NCBI GenBank assembly: GCA_900549285.1
Contig: URNW01000003.1
Coordinates: forward strand, 23,204-87,203
DNA: 64,000 nucleotides
Direction of reading: 5' to 3'
Origin: an uncultured Mycoplasmatota bacterium
GTDB taxonomy: Bacteria; Bacillota_I; Bacilli_A; RF39; UBA660
The first letter of the stretch is position 1. Every line of letters begins with the position of its first letter. The notes beneath the pieces were generated by a model. The model did no database searches, was not told the origin of the DNA, and was given only the letters and a program-made list of their open reading frames with translations. Made by a program: the position numbers and the translations under genes. Shown piece by piece: positions 28,165 through 37,328 of the stretch.

Positions 28165-29397
28165 ATTTCCTTCTTTTACTAAACCTAAATAATAGTTTTT
28201 CTTTCCCCTTTTAATAATAAGTACTTTCCCATCAATAGTATTTTCTTTATTAAGAATATAATCTAAATCCATAATCTTTTTATTATTAATACTAATAGCA
28301 CCAGCTCCAACAAACTCTCTAGCTTCTCTTTTACTATTAACAATTTTACTTTCAACTAAAATATCTACAATAGATTTACCAAGAACAACATCTACATTAG
28401 GAACGCCCTTTAAAGAAGAAATAACTTCTTCACTAGTAAGGGCCACAACATTCTCACTAAATAATGATTCACTAATTTTAACTGCTCTCTCATATTCTTC
28501 ATGACCATGTAAAAAAGTAATAACTTCTTCTGCCAATTTTTTATGAGCAATGCGAAGTTCTGGTTTTTCACTATGAATTTTTTCTATTTCTTCTATTTCT
28601 TCCTTAGATAAAAAGGTTAATTTTTTTAAATAATCAATTACCATATCATCTTCTGTATTAATAAAGAACTGATACATTTCATAGCTACTAGTTTTATTAA
28701 TATCTAACCATATAGCATTCCCTTCACTTTTACCAAACTTTGTTCCATCTTTCTTAGTAATAAGAGGCATTGTAAAACCATAAGCTTCCTGACCAGTTTT
28801 TTTACGAATTAAATCGATACCAGCCGTAATATTTCCCCATTGATCTTGACCTGCAACTTGCATAATACATCCCTTATTTTGATACAACCACAAAAAATCT
28901 AAAGATTGCATAATCATATAAGAAAATTCTGTATACGTAATACCCGCATCCAATCTTCTTTTAATAATATCCTTATCTAACATATAGTTAATACTAAAAT
29001 ATTTTCCATAGTCTCGTAAATAATCTATAAAATTAATATCTTTACTCCAATCATAATTATTTACAATCTCAAAACCAAATATTTTCTTTACTTGATTAGT
29101 TAAGGCATCTACATTATGAGCAACTGCTTCTTTTGTAATCATAGCTCTCTCCGCAGTTGGTTTAGGATCTCCAATTTGCCCTGTTGCCCCACCAATAAGT
29201 AAAATAGGATGATGTCCTGCTTTTTTTAGACGACTAGCAATTAAAAAAGAAGAAAAATGTCCAATATGCAATGAATCACCTGTAGGATCTGTACCAATAT
29301 AAAATGTAACTCCTTCACCATTTAATAATTCCTCTATCTTAGGACTAGATATGTCTTTCAAAAGTCCTCTCCACTTTAAATCTTCATATAAATTCAT
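28162..29397 (-). CDS. tyrS: Tyrosyl-tRNA synthetase
   Basis: A class I TyrRS of 411 residues. The HIGH motif is LHIGH near residue 43, Tyr-binding residues lie in YMIMQSLDFL and VAGQDQWGN, and the KMSKS equivalent is KFGKSEG near 230. The C-terminus is an S4 RNA-binding domain (SKIVNSKREAREFVGAGAISIN). It overlaps the aminopeptidase gene by 4 bases (ATGA) and shares its T-box leader, so it should be induced when tRNA-Tyr is uncharged. Confidence 0.97.
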   Translation of the reverse strand: MNLYEDLKWRGLLKDISSPKIEELLNGEGVTFYIGTDPTGDSLHIGHFSSFLIASRLKKAGHHPILLIGGATGQIGDPKPTAERAMITKEAVAHNVDALTNQVKKIFGFEIVNNYDWSKDINFIDYLRDYGKYFSINYMLDKDIIKRRLDAGITYTEFSYMIMQSLDFLWLYQNKGCIMQVAGQDQWGNITAGIDLIRKKTGQEAYGFTMPLITKKDGTKFGKSEGNAIWLDINKTSSYEMYQFFINTEDDMVIDYLKKLTFLSKEEIEEIEKIHSEKPELRIAHKKLAEEVITFLHGHEEYERAVKISESLFSENVVALTSEEVISSLKGVPNVDVVLGKSIVDILVESKIVNSKREAREFVGAGAISINNKKIMDLDYILNKENTIDGKVLIIKRGKKNYYLGLVKEGN

Positions 29398-30599
29398 TTT
29401 TTTACCTCCACAAAATTCCCGTCTTTCATTATAACTATTTCTTCCTTATTTTGCAAGACAGCTTTGATTTCTAAATCACTAGTTCCAATAAAGAAATCAA
29501 CATGTAAAGAAGACATATTAAGTCCCATTTCACTTAATTCCTCCTTAGATAAAATAAACCCATCTTGAATACATTCTGCAAAAGATTGTCCAATTGCTAA
29601 ATGACAGCTAGCATTTTCATCAAAAAGTGTATTTTTAAATAAAATATTAGTTAAAGAAATTGGACTAGTATAATCAACTAAAGCTACTTCTCCCAAATAA
29701 TGTGATCCCTCATCTGTATCTATAATACCTTTTAAAATTTCTTTTCCTTTTTTCGCATCAAAATCTACTATCCGTCCATCCTTAAATTCTAACCAAAAAT
29801 CTTCAATTATATTCCCATTATATAAAAGCAGTTTAGAAGAATAAACACGGCCATTTACTCGAAGTTTATCTGGTGAAGTAAACACTTCTTCTGTTGGCAT
29901 ATTAACAATATTTTCTCCATCAGCACTTTGAAATAAATAATTTTGAGTTAACCCAATTTCCAAATTAGTTCCTAAAGAATTATGATAGATAAAGTAATCA
30001 ATATTAAGCTCATTTAAATATTTAGCCCTTCTTTTTAACTCATTCATTTTTTCTTTCCAAAGAAGTGTTGGATTTTCCTCTTTAATCAAACATATATCAA
30101 AGATAATATCCCATAAGTGATCTTCATCATCTTCTCCTAAAATATCTTTTGCCCATATCTTATTAGGTACAGCTGAAATATTCCATTTTATAAGTCCTTT
30201 TAATTGATAATCTTTATATTCTGTAATACTTTTCATTTGATAAGCATAGACTTTACTTAATAAAGAAGCATCAACATCTTCATAAAATCCAGGTAAAGGA
30301 GAAGATAAACTTAAAAAAGCATATCCTTCTCTAGCCATTTTGTTATATATTTTCCGATCCATTATAGGATTATTAACAATTTCTAAAAAAGACTTCGTTA
30401 AGTATAATTCTTTTTGTTTAAAGGGATCATTAATTAAAGTTTTAATATCTGTAATTCCCATTTTACCAGCTTCATCAATAACTAAATCAATAAAATCTTT
30501 AATTAAAGTATAACCAATAATAAAAAGTTTATCTCCTTTTTTTAATTTCAAACATCCTTCAACCAAAAACCTAGCATATTTTCTTTTTAAATCAAGCAC
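29394..30599 (-). CDS. M29-family aminopeptidase
   Basis: About 401 residues resembling AmpS/PepS-type leucyl aminopeptidases (M29, dinuclear metal). The conserved region includes LGTNLEIGL, NMPTEEVFTSPDKLRVNGRV (metal Glu and family signature), EVALVDYTSPIS, FDENASCHLAIGQ and HVDFFIGTSDLEIKA. It is probably cytosolic and supplies amino acids from peptides. The frame opens at 30632, but that ATG is inside the T-box terminator. GTG at 30599 follows AAAGGAAGAGAAAA and is preferred. Coupling with tyrS under one T-box links peptide breakdown to tyrosine shortage. Confidence 0.88.
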   Translation of the reverse strand: MLDLKRKYARFLVEGCLKLKKGDKLFIIGYTLIKDFIDLVIDEAGKMGITDIKTLINDPFKQKELYLTKSFLEIVNNPIMDRKIYNKMAREGYAFLSLSSPLPGFYEDVDASLLSKVYAYQMKSITEYKDYQLKGLIKWNISAVPNKIWAKDILGEDDEDHLWDIIFDICLIKEENPTLLWKEKMNELKRRAKYLNELNIDYFIYHNSLGTNLEIGLTQNYLFQSADGENIVNMPTEEVFTSPDKLRVNGRVYSSKLLLYNGNIIEDFWLEFKDGRIVDFDAKKGKEILKGIIDTDEGSHYLGEVALVDYTSPISLTNILFKNTLFDENASCHLAIGQSFAECIQDGFILSKEELSEMGLNMSSLHVDFFIGTSDLEIKAVLQNKEEIVIMKDGNFVEVKK

Positions 30600-30621
30600 T
30601 TTTCTCTTCCTTTCTAACAAT

Positions 30622-30756
30622 AAAAAGTCCATAAATAAGGGACGAGTTCACCCGCGGTACCACCCTTAATTTATGAACTTAACTTCATACTCTTTTTTAT
30701 TTAACGCATATCTACGATTTAGCTCCAAAGTTGTAAATTTCTTCAACGCTAATTTA
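30622..30756 (-). promoter_or_regulatory. T-box riboswitch, compact, upstream of the aminopeptidase-tyrS operon
   Basis: On the minus strand the T-box core GGGTGGTACCGCGGG (30651-30665) is followed by GTGAACTCGTCCCTT, the classic antiterminator. The competing terminator pairs GTTCATAAATTAAGGG (30663-30678) with CCCTTATTTATGGAC (30627-30641) and ends in TTTTT. Only about 75 bases separate the preceding gene's stop from the core. TTAGCG and CGTTAA can close a short stem I, and TAT lies on its 3' strand, compatible with a tyrosine specifier. The specifier is inferred mainly from tyrS downstream. Confidence 0.9.
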
Positions 30757-32601
30757 TCTCCAAAAAGTATCTACAATCTCATAATTATCATATTTATAAC
30801 GATTAGATGCTTTATCAGTTGTACATTTATCTAAATTTGTATATTGAGTAGTAAAGTAGAAAGGTACAAAGTAAATACTACTTCCTAAATTACTAGCATA
30901 ATAAGGACTTAAATTACTATAATTTCGAATGTTTACTGAAAGATCAGTATACCAATATCCATTCTGATAATATGGAATATTGACGGAGAATCCAAAATTA
31001 TTAGACTTTAGTGAATATTCTTTAAGCATTGTACCAGAAGTAACAGCTACATTGTATTTTCCTGTTGCTCCTACCATTACAATACCTTTATCATAGGACT
31101 CTTGATAAGCTCTATTATACATATTAGTAGTTGTCAAATATCCAGCATCTATCACTTTAAGATTTTGAACATGATTAAGATTATAAAAACGTACTTGCCA
31201 TGAATAATTCCATGTATTTTGATTTGCTGAAACATAGCTAATAGAATAATAAGTATCTTCTTCTATTTTACAATATTTATTATACTTTTCTTGAACATCT
31301 TCCCATTTTGCTTCTAAAGTAATATCTTCATAAATGCGGGTATTAAAGTTAAATTTCTTACCATTTAAATACCATCCTACAAATTCATATCCATCTCTCT
31401 TAGGATCTTTAGGTTGATAAGCACGATCTCCTTCCTCTACCCATTGTGTTGCAACACTACTTCCTTTATTAGAATCAAATTTAACTCGATAAGTACGAAC
31501 TGTACAAGAGCCATCATCCTGCCATTTAGCATATAAAGTCATATCACTGGTAACTGGAGTATTAAAATCATACTTCTCTGTTAATGCAGAATCTATATAC
31601 CAACCTAAAAAGCGATAACATTCACGTGTAGGATTATTAGGTCTTTTTACTAAATCATTTTTTTCAACTCTTTGAAAATCAACAGATGTTCCTCCATTAG
31701 ATTCAAAATTCACAATAAATGTTTCTGATGGTTTTTGCTCTTCTTTCTTTTCCCATTTTGCTACTAAAACAATTTGCTCTGTAACAGGAGTATTAAAATC
31801 ATATTTTACTCCATTCAAATACCATCCTAAAAATTCATAACCGTAACGATATGGCTCTACATAAGTAGCATAACCACCATGTTTTATAATCTGTGTATGA
31901 ATTACACTACCTCCATTAGAATCAAAAGCTACAGAATGATATACATTTGTCAAACAATTATCATTGCAATTGCCATTATTACCATTTGTACAACAACTAT
32001 CTACATAATTGATATTTACATTGGTATTTTGAGTAATTTCAACAGGACGGCTGTTTCCACTACTTGAGCTATTACTATTACTAGAATTAGTACTATTATT
32101 AGAATTGTTATTGTTTATAGAAGATGATGGAATTTCTTCTTCATTTATCTCTTCTTTACTACTTTCCTGATTTGTCGTGTTACAATCCGTACAAGTTACC
32201 TCATTAGAAATAGAAGTAACAATATAATCTGATTTATTATCACAACTTAAATAAACGCTCATTTCATACTCATTGTCCATAGTCTTTGTTGCTTCTATGT
32301 AACTATTTTGAGTATGGCAACTATTTCCTTCTTCATCCAAAAACTCCACAATCAAATTACGTGCTAGCATCTCATCTAAACTAAGTCGTTCCGAATCTCC
32401 AATTTCTTTAGGTAAATGACTACCTGAAAAATATTCAAACCCCGCATCTTTCATTAAAGTGATATTACTAATATAAGTTTGTTGTGTTAAAAGTGTATTA
32501 TCCTTCTTAGGATAAAGAAGACAAATAAGCACAATAACTCCTACAATAAGTGCCGTAATACCAATAATTTTAAGCCAACTAATCTGATATTCTTTTTCCA
32601 T
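30754..32601 (-). CDS. Membrane-anchored surface protein with three InlB-type B-repeats
   Basis: A 615-residue protein anchored by an N-terminal TM (IIGITALIVGVIVLICLLY). An Asn/Ser-rich linker (about 155-180) leads to three Listeria-Bacteroides repeats (PF09479), each with FxSNGG or FDSNKG, GYEF(L/V)GWY and (V/L)xAKW: about 215-280, 290-355 and 365-430. The C-terminal 180 residues are an unrecognised domain. B-repeats are beta-grasp spacers in adhesins and internalins. There is no sorting signal. The end of the gene abuts the T-box. Confidence 0.85.
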   Translation of the reverse strand: MEKEYQISWLKIIGITALIVGVIVLICLLYPKKDNTLLTQQTYISNITLMKDAGFEYFSGSHLPKEIGDSERLSLDEMLARNLIVEFLDEEGNSCHTQNSYIEATKTMDNEYEMSVYLSCDNKSDYIVTSISNEVTCTDCNTTNQESSKEEINEEEIPSSSINNNNSNNSTNSSNSNSSSSGNSRPVEITQNTNVNINYVDSCCTNGNNGNCNDNCLTNVYHSVAFDSNGGSVIHTQIIKHGGYATYVEPYRYGYEFLGWYLNGVKYDFNTPVTEQIVLVAKWEKKEEQKPSETFIVNFESNGGTSVDFQRVEKNDLVKRPNNPTRECYRFLGWYIDSALTEKYDFNTPVTSDMTLYAKWQDDGSCTVRTYRVKFDSNKGSSVATQWVEEGDRAYQPKDPKRDGYEFVGWYLNGKKFNFNTRIYEDITLEAKWEDVQEKYNKYCKIEEDTYYSISYVSANQNTWNYSWQVRFYNLNHVQNLKVIDAGYLTTTNMYNRAYQESYDKGIVMVGATGKYNVAVTSGTMLKEYSLKSNNFGFSVNIPYYQNGYWYTDLSVNIRNYSNLSPYYASNLGSSIYFVPFYFTTQYTNLDKCTTDKASNRYKYDNYEIVDTFWR

Positions 32602-32682
32602 TCTACCACCCTACTTTCCTATATGCCTAGTATATCGTTAATATTCTAAAAAGTCAAGGTAATAGACATAAATTAATCAAAA

Positions 32683-32743
32683 TAAAAAAAACAAGAAATA
32701 CTAATGTCTCCTAAATCGATTCACATCATATATTCTTGTTTTT
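32683..32743 (-). terminator. Terminator after the YtxH gene
   Basis: On the minus strand, AAAAACAAGAATA and TATTTCTTGTTTTT pair around a long, partly structured loop, followed by a T run. Confidence 0.65.
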
Positions 32744-32752
32744 AAAAAACAA

Positions 32753-33187
32753 TTACTTACTAGATTTAGATAATTTCTTAGGTTCTTCTTCTTTTAACTT
32801 AGCGGTAATAGATTCTAATGTTTTAATAGTAGATTCTTTTACTTCTCTTGCAGCAGCCTCAATTATAGGAGTCCCTTTTTTTACAGCATATTGAACTAGT
32901 TCATCTGCTTTCTTCTTAATTTTTTTTGATCCTTCTTTGATCTTTTCTGCTACTACTTCCTTATCTAAATTTTTAAGATCTTCTTTAATTTCATTTACTT
33001 TATTTTCAATAGTTTCTTTTACTTCTTCAACATCAATATTTTTAGCTTTATCAATTAAATTATCCATTTTCTTTTTTAAATCTACCCTTGTTTCTTTACC
33101 ACTTTTAGGAGCAAATAAAATTCCTAAACCTAATCCAATACCAGCACCTAATAAAAACTTACCAAATCCACTTTTATTCTTACTCAT
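32753..33187 (-). CDS. YtxH-domain protein
   Basis: A 144-residue protein. The N-terminal hydrophobic Gly-rich helix (GFGKFLLGAGIGLGLGILFAPKSGKE) is the YtxH signature (PF12732). A long Lys/Glu helix with LEA-like periodicity follows. YtxH proteins are stress-associated membrane proteins of unknown biochemistry. The frame extends to 33256, but MSKNKSG at 33187 follows AAGGAAGAGGAAG. It overlaps the DUF948-like gene by 8 bases. Confidence 0.85.
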   Translation of the reverse strand: MSKNKSGFGKFLLGAGIGLGLGILFAPKSGKETRVDLKKKMDNLIDKAKNIDVEEVKETIENKVNEIKEDLKNLDKEVVAEKIKEGSKKIKKKADELVQYAVKKGTPIIEAAAREVKESTIKTLESITAKLKEEEPKKLSKSSK

Positions 33188-33476
33188 CTTCCTCTTCCTT
33201 TCTTTTCTTATTTTTCTTTCTAAAAAACAACTTTGATGCAAAAGATGATAAACCATCTACTACTTTATCAGTAATAGCAACTAATTTATCAGTAGTAAAA
33301 TCAACTATTTGGAACAAACCATTTAAAGATTCCACTTTCTCATTTACATCATCCACAACTTTTTCTACCTTGTTAATCGTAATAATTGACTTAATTCCTA
33401 ATATAATACCAATAACCAATAAAATAATTAATAAAATATAAATGATAATTGGTAAAAAAGATAACCAAAAGTCCAT
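33180..33476 (-). CDS. DUF948-like membrane protein
   Basis: A 98-residue protein with one N-terminal TM (IIIYILLIILLVIGIILGI) followed by an amphipathic helix (VEKVVDDVNEKVESLNGLF) and a basic/acidic tail. It matches the DUF948 layout and is paired with YtxH, as in Bacillus ytxG-ytxH. It is coupled to its neighbours by overlap. Confidence 0.8.
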   Translation of the reverse strand: MDFWLSFLPIIIYILLIILLVIGIILGIKSIITINKVEKVVDDVNEKVESLNGLFQIVDFTTDKLVAITDKVVDGLSSFASKLFFRKKNKKRKEEEDE

Positions 33477-34372
33477 TATTTTTCCTCCTCTCTATTCTCA
33501 TACATTGAATCAATTAAATCAAATAAATCATTTTCAAGAGTATCATTTTCCAAATTACTCTCATGTTTTTCTTCCTTTACTGGATTTAATTCTTCTTCAT
33601 TTTCTAATGGTTCAATCTCAGAAAATGATTTATCAATCTCATCATCAATGGCATCATTAATATTAATTACTTCATCACTACTATCTTTTAATAATTCATC
33701 AATTGTTCTAGCTTTTTCTATTTTTTCTTCTAAAACTTGATCCATTACAAGCTCTTCATCTTTTATATCAATCTTTTCTACTGTTTTTTCTTCTGAGGAA
33801 CCAAAAGCTTTTTTTCTTACAGTATCCACATCTAATGTTCTTGAAGGAACCTCAGTTCTTGTCGTAATTTCATCAGGAGTATAATTTTTATCTAAAATAC
33901 CATAAACAGGACTAATAATGGGAGATGGTTTAAATTTTTTTACCTCTTTTGTTTCTTCTGGCTTTTTATAGTCTTTTCTATATTCTGGTTTATATTCATT
34001 TTTTTTCTCTGTTTTTCTGCGCTCATGTTCTAATACATTAGTAGTTCTTTTTTTAGGAACAAAACTATCAAACTCTTCCTCATCAAAAGCTGGAAAATTA
34101 AAAGTCTTTTCACTCTTAAAAAGTTCACGCTCACTTACAACATGATCATTATCCGCATTAAAACGAACTTTATCTTCCATTTTCTTTTCTTCACGAATTA
34201 CAGGCTCCAAATGATCATAATTTTGATAATTTGTTACTTTTACTTCCTCTTTTTTAGGTAATTCTTTATATTCTCGAACCACCTCAGGCTTTTTTCCTTT
34301 TTTTTCAATAACCGGAATTTCTACTTCTTCCTCTTCAAATAATATGTTTTTAAGTTTACTTACTAAACCCAT
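33476..34372 (-). CDS. Hypothetical highly charged protein
   Basis: A 298-residue soluble protein rich in Glu, Lys and Asp with no TM and mostly disordered by composition. Two more conserved-looking parts are the N-terminus (MGLVSKLKNILFEEEE) and the middle (SPVYGILDKNYTPDEITTR), which resembles a short linear motif seen in cell-division or envelope-associated proteins of this group. No family is recognised. The start at 34372 has GGTGG upstream. It ends where the DUF948-like gene begins, so it belongs to the envelope operon. Confidence 0.6.
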   Translation of the reverse strand: MGLVSKLKNILFEEEEVEIPVIEKKGKKPEVVREYKELPKKEEVKVTNYQNYDHLEPVIREEKKMEDKVRFNADNDHVVSERELFKSEKTFNFPAFDEEEFDSFVPKKRTTNVLEHERRKTEKKNEYKPEYRKDYKKPEETKEVKKFKPSPIISPVYGILDKNYTPDEITTRTEVPSRTLDVDTVRKKAFGSSEEKTVEKIDIKDEELVMDQVLEEKIEKARTIDELLKDSSDEVININDAIDDEIDKSFSEIEPLENEEELNPVKEEKHESNLENDTLENDLFDLIDSMYENREEEK

Positions 34373-34385
34373 AATATCCACCTTC

Positions 34386-35018
34386 CTAATTTACATAATC
34401 CGGATCTCTTATTTCATCAGTTACTTCTATATCTTCTGTAAATTGTAAATAATTATCACTACCTACAATCTCAAAAATGTCATATTTTTCTTCAGATGAT
34501 TCAAAGATATCTTCACCTAAATAATTTTCAATCACACTATTATTATACGTAATTGATGTTAATATGCTCATAGCATATGCAACAACCTTTTTAATATCTT
34601 TTTCATATGCTACTACTTCTATTTTAGCATAATTATACATAATTTCAATTAAATATTGATCATTTTCATAATTATTTATTTCTATAAAGCCATTTTTATC
34701 TTGATGAACCAAACTTGCAGAATAATAAGCCTCTTGATTCACCGTATAAGAAAAGCCAATTTCACTATCATAACTTACAATATCTACATATAAATAATAA
34801 AAATACTTTTGATCACTAATAATTTCATTAAATTCTTTACTTGATTTAATAAATAACCCTTTAGGTAAATAATAACGATAGCCATTTCGATTCACATTAG
34901 TAGTATGAACTCGACTATTAATAGAACTACTTAGAATATGATCAAGACTACTATTTTCAATGCTACTACATCCACTCAAAAGGATCAATATAACTCCTAG
35001 CAGGAATAGCTTTTTCAT
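34386..35018 (-). CDS. Lipoprotein of unknown function
   Basis: A 210-residue protein with a lipoprotein signal: KLFLLGVILILLSGC, Cys at 17, fits the lipobox. The mature part is mixed alpha/beta with YYLPKGLFIKSSKEFNEII and YYLYVDIVSYDSEIGF, and no recognised domain. The ribosome site is GTAGGAGG. It is the first gene of the lipoprotein, charged protein, DUF948-like and YtxH run. Confidence 0.75.
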   Translation of the reverse strand: MKKLFLLGVILILLSGCSSIENSSLDHILSSSINSRVHTTNVNRNGYRYYLPKGLFIKSSKEFNEIISDQKYFYYLYVDIVSYDSEIGFSYTVNQEAYYSASLVHQDKNGFIEINNYENDQYLIEIMYNYAKIEVVAYEKDIKKVVAYAMSILTSITYNNSVIENYLGEDIFESSEEKYDIFEIVGSDNYLQFTEDIEVTDEIRDPDYVN

Positions 35019-35070
35019 AAATCCTCCTACAATTCATAATTATAAACAAAAAAATAAGAAAAATCAATCC

Positions 35071-35103
35071 AAAAAAAAGAGTTACAAATATTGTTTAAAC
35101 TCT
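35071..35103 (-). terminator. Terminator after the helical 35.1 kb gene
   Basis: On the minus strand, GAGTT and AACTC, extended by an inner A/T stem, are followed by eight T. Confidence 0.7.
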
Positions 35104-35519
35104 TCTCTATTATGTTCTTCTGTTTCTAAAAGTCTTTTAGCAAGATTCAAAATCTCTTCATCTTCCCCATTATATTGATTTAACTCAGCTGTAATTTCTA
35201 AAACACCTTTTTGATTTCCTTCCATCATCATCTTAGCAATTTCTTTATCACTTTTATTGATACTCATAGCCTCAGCCATCACTTTACTGCTAAGCTCTTT
35301 TAATTTACTAATTTCTTCTTCTTTCGCCCCATATTTAATCAGAATACCTTTAGCATCTTTTAAAAACTTTTCATACTCTTTTCTTTGTTCCTCTACTAAT
35401 TTAGCAAGATGACTATCTTCAAGTTTTTTTATTACCGTATCGATATCAATTAATCCCATTTGAGCATTCTGATAAATTAAATTTAAAAAAATAATATTTT
35501 TGTTTTGACGTTCTTTCAT
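35082..35519 (-). CDS. Hypothetical all-helical protein
   Basis: A 145-residue soluble protein predicted to be a helical bundle (NIIFLNLIYQNAQMGLIDIDTV, then KMMMEGNQKGVLEITAELN). It recalls ferritin-like DUF2383 proteins in size and helix spacing, but no metal-binding EXXH pattern is seen, so I make no assignment. The start at 35519 follows GGGTGA. That site lies in the 3' arm of the RNase J2 terminator. Confidence 0.6.
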   Translation of the reverse strand: MKERQNKNIIFLNLIYQNAQMGLIDIDTVIKKLEDSHLAKLVEEQRKEYEKFLKDAKGILIKYGAKEEEISKLKELSSKVMAEAMSINKSDKEIAKMMMEGNQKGVLEITAELNQYNGEDEEILNLAKRLLETEEHNREEFKQYL

Positions 35520-35520
35520 A

Positions 35521-35555
35521 TAAAAATCACCCACTATTATAATGGATGATTTTTA
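35521..35555 (-). terminator. Terminator of RNase J2 overlapping the next gene's ribosome site
   Basis: On the minus strand, AAAAATCATCC and GGGTGATTTTT pair around ATTATAATAGT. The loop contains a TATAAT -10-like hexamer and the 3' arm contains the ribosome site of the next gene. Confidence 0.7.
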
Positions 35556-35567
35556 AAAATATATACC

Positions 35568-37202
35568 TTAAACTTCTTGAACTACTGCAATAATCATAGG
35601 TTTACATTCTGTTTCTTCAAACAAATACTTAGATAATTCATCACGAATTTCCGTTTTAATCTTGTTAAAATCAACATAATTAGGTGTAATATTTCTTTCA
35701 ATTATAGCCTCACTAATTCTTTTTATTTCCTGAATCATTTCTGCTGAATCTTTTACATAAATAAACCCTCTTGTGGTTACTTCTGGACCAACTAGTAACA
35801 CTTTATCTTGTTTAGAAATAGTGGCACTAATTAAAACAATTCCATTTTCACTCAACATTTCACGATCTTTAATAACAAGTTCTCCAATATCATCACTAGA
35901 CTTACCATCAATTAAAGCATCTCCTACTTTAATCTTTTCATTTTTATCCTCTAATTCACCATTTATAAAGGAAATTGCTTCTCCATTTTGTTTTAAAATA
36001 ATATTTTCACGAGGGATACCTAAAGAATAAGCAAGGTCTGCATTTCCAACCATATAACGATATTCCCCTTTAACAGGCATGTAATACTTAGGTCTCATAA
36101 GTTTAATCATTTGCATTAAATCTTCACTAGAGGCATGATGTAAAATTGTTTTATCTTTGGGAATATTAACAATCTCACAACCATACTCAGCTAGATCATT
36201 TTCTAATCTCACTAAAAGTTTTTCGTTACTATCATATCTAGGTTCCGCAAAAACAATTGTATCATTACTTTTAAGCTTAATAAATTTATCATATCCATTT
36301 AATATTTTTGACATTGCAGCATAAGGACTAGCTTTATCATCACAAATAAGTAAAATAGCATTATTATCATTAACATTAGATAAATCACCAAGCATATCTT
36401 CTGCAATTGATAAATAATTTTCTTTTAATCCAAAATTCACAGCATTTTGTAATTTCTTTCCCATAATAATAACTTTACGGTGAGAATTAACTGCAGATGC
36501 AAATATTTCTTCAATCGTATATAGGTGCGTTGGTAAAACCATAAACATAATTCTACCTGTTGCATCCTTAATTGCTTTTCTAAAAATATCAATTAACTTA
36601 TGATTAGGTGAAGTATGCCCAATATTTTCACTAAAAACCGATTCGCTAAGCAAACACAATACTCCTTGCTTACCAACATAAGCAATTTTACCCAAATCCA
36701 TATCATAAGCCCCCATCATAGACGGATCAAAAATAAAATCACCTGTATAACAAATAGCTCCATCTTTCGTATTTACCACATACATAACTGCATCTGGTGC
36801 ACTATGAGATACACTGATAGGAAAAATACTAACATGGCCAAAATTCATCTTTTTATGAGCTTGAATTTCGACAATATTATTTGCATTTACTCCATTTTCC
36901 ATAAGTACATACTTAGTAAACTTAGTAGCAAATACTTTAATATTTGGAATTTGTGAAAGTAAATCTGAAGCAGCTCCCATATTTTCCAAATGACCATGCG
37001 TAATAAATAGCCCCTTAATTCTTTTTTTATTTTTAACTAAATAAGAAAAATCAGGAATAATATAATCGATACCAAGCATATTTCCACTAGCATATTTAAG
37101 TCCACAATCAAAAATAAAAATATCTTTATCTATTTCTATAATATACATATTTTTACCATTTTCATCTAATCCACCCAGACTAAAAATCTTTATTTTACTC
37201 AA
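35568..37202 (-). CDS. rnjB: RNase J2-like metallo-beta-lactamase protein with degenerate active site
   Basis: About 544 residues with the RNase J architecture (beta-lactamase, beta-CASP, C-terminal domain). The metal motif HxHxDH reads HGHLENMGA: the Asp and second His are missing, and intact RNase J1 at 45705 has HGHEDHIGG. TGDFIFD keeps an Asp. It is probably a structural J2 subunit of a J1/J2 complex. The frame opens at 37229, but TTG at 37202 (LSKIKIFSLGGLDENG) follows GGAG by nine bases and matches family starts. It has its own promoter. Confidence 0.85.
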   Translation of the reverse strand: MSKIKIFSLGGLDENGKNMYIIEIDKDIFIFDCGLKYASGNMLGIDYIIPDFSYLVKNKKRIKGLFITHGHLENMGAASDLLSQIPNIKVFATKFTKYVLMENGVNANNIVEIQAHKKMNFGHVSIFPISVSHSAPDAVMYVVNTKDGAICYTGDFIFDPSMMGAYDMDLGKIAYVGKQGVLCLLSESVFSENIGHTSPNHKLIDIFRKAIKDATGRIMFMVLPTHLYTIEEIFASAVNSHRKVIIMGKKLQNAVNFGLKENYLSIAEDMLGDLSNVNDNNAILLICDDKASPYAAMSKILNGYDKFIKLKSNDTIVFAEPRYDSNEKLLVRLENDLAEYGCEIVNIPKDKTILHHASSEDLMQMIKLMRPKYYMPVKGEYRYMVGNADLAYSLGIPRENIILKQNGEAISFINGELEDKNEKIKVGDALIDGKSSDDIGELVIKDREMLSENGIVLISATISKQDKVLLVGPEVTTRGFIYVKDSAEMIQEIKRISEAIIERNITPNYVDFNKIKTEIRDELSKYLFEETECKPMIIAVVQEV

Positions 37203-37260
37203 AATAATCAACTCCATTTCAAAAAACAATCATAAAATAAAAAAGTTTTAAGGCAAAAAT

Positions 37261-37289
37261 ATTATATCAAAAAACTAAAATGATTGCAA
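37261..37289 (-). promoter_or_regulatory. Promoter of the RNase J2-like gene
   Basis: TTGCAA, 17 bases, TATAAT on the minus strand. Confidence 0.7.
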
Positions 37290-37328
37290 CAGCGATTGTT
37301 TTATTTAAATTATAACAAAAAAAGAAAA

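Noticed and set aside
30600..30632. ATG at 30632 as the aminopeptidase start
   Set aside because: It lies in the T-box terminator, while GTG at 30599 has a proper ribosome site after it.
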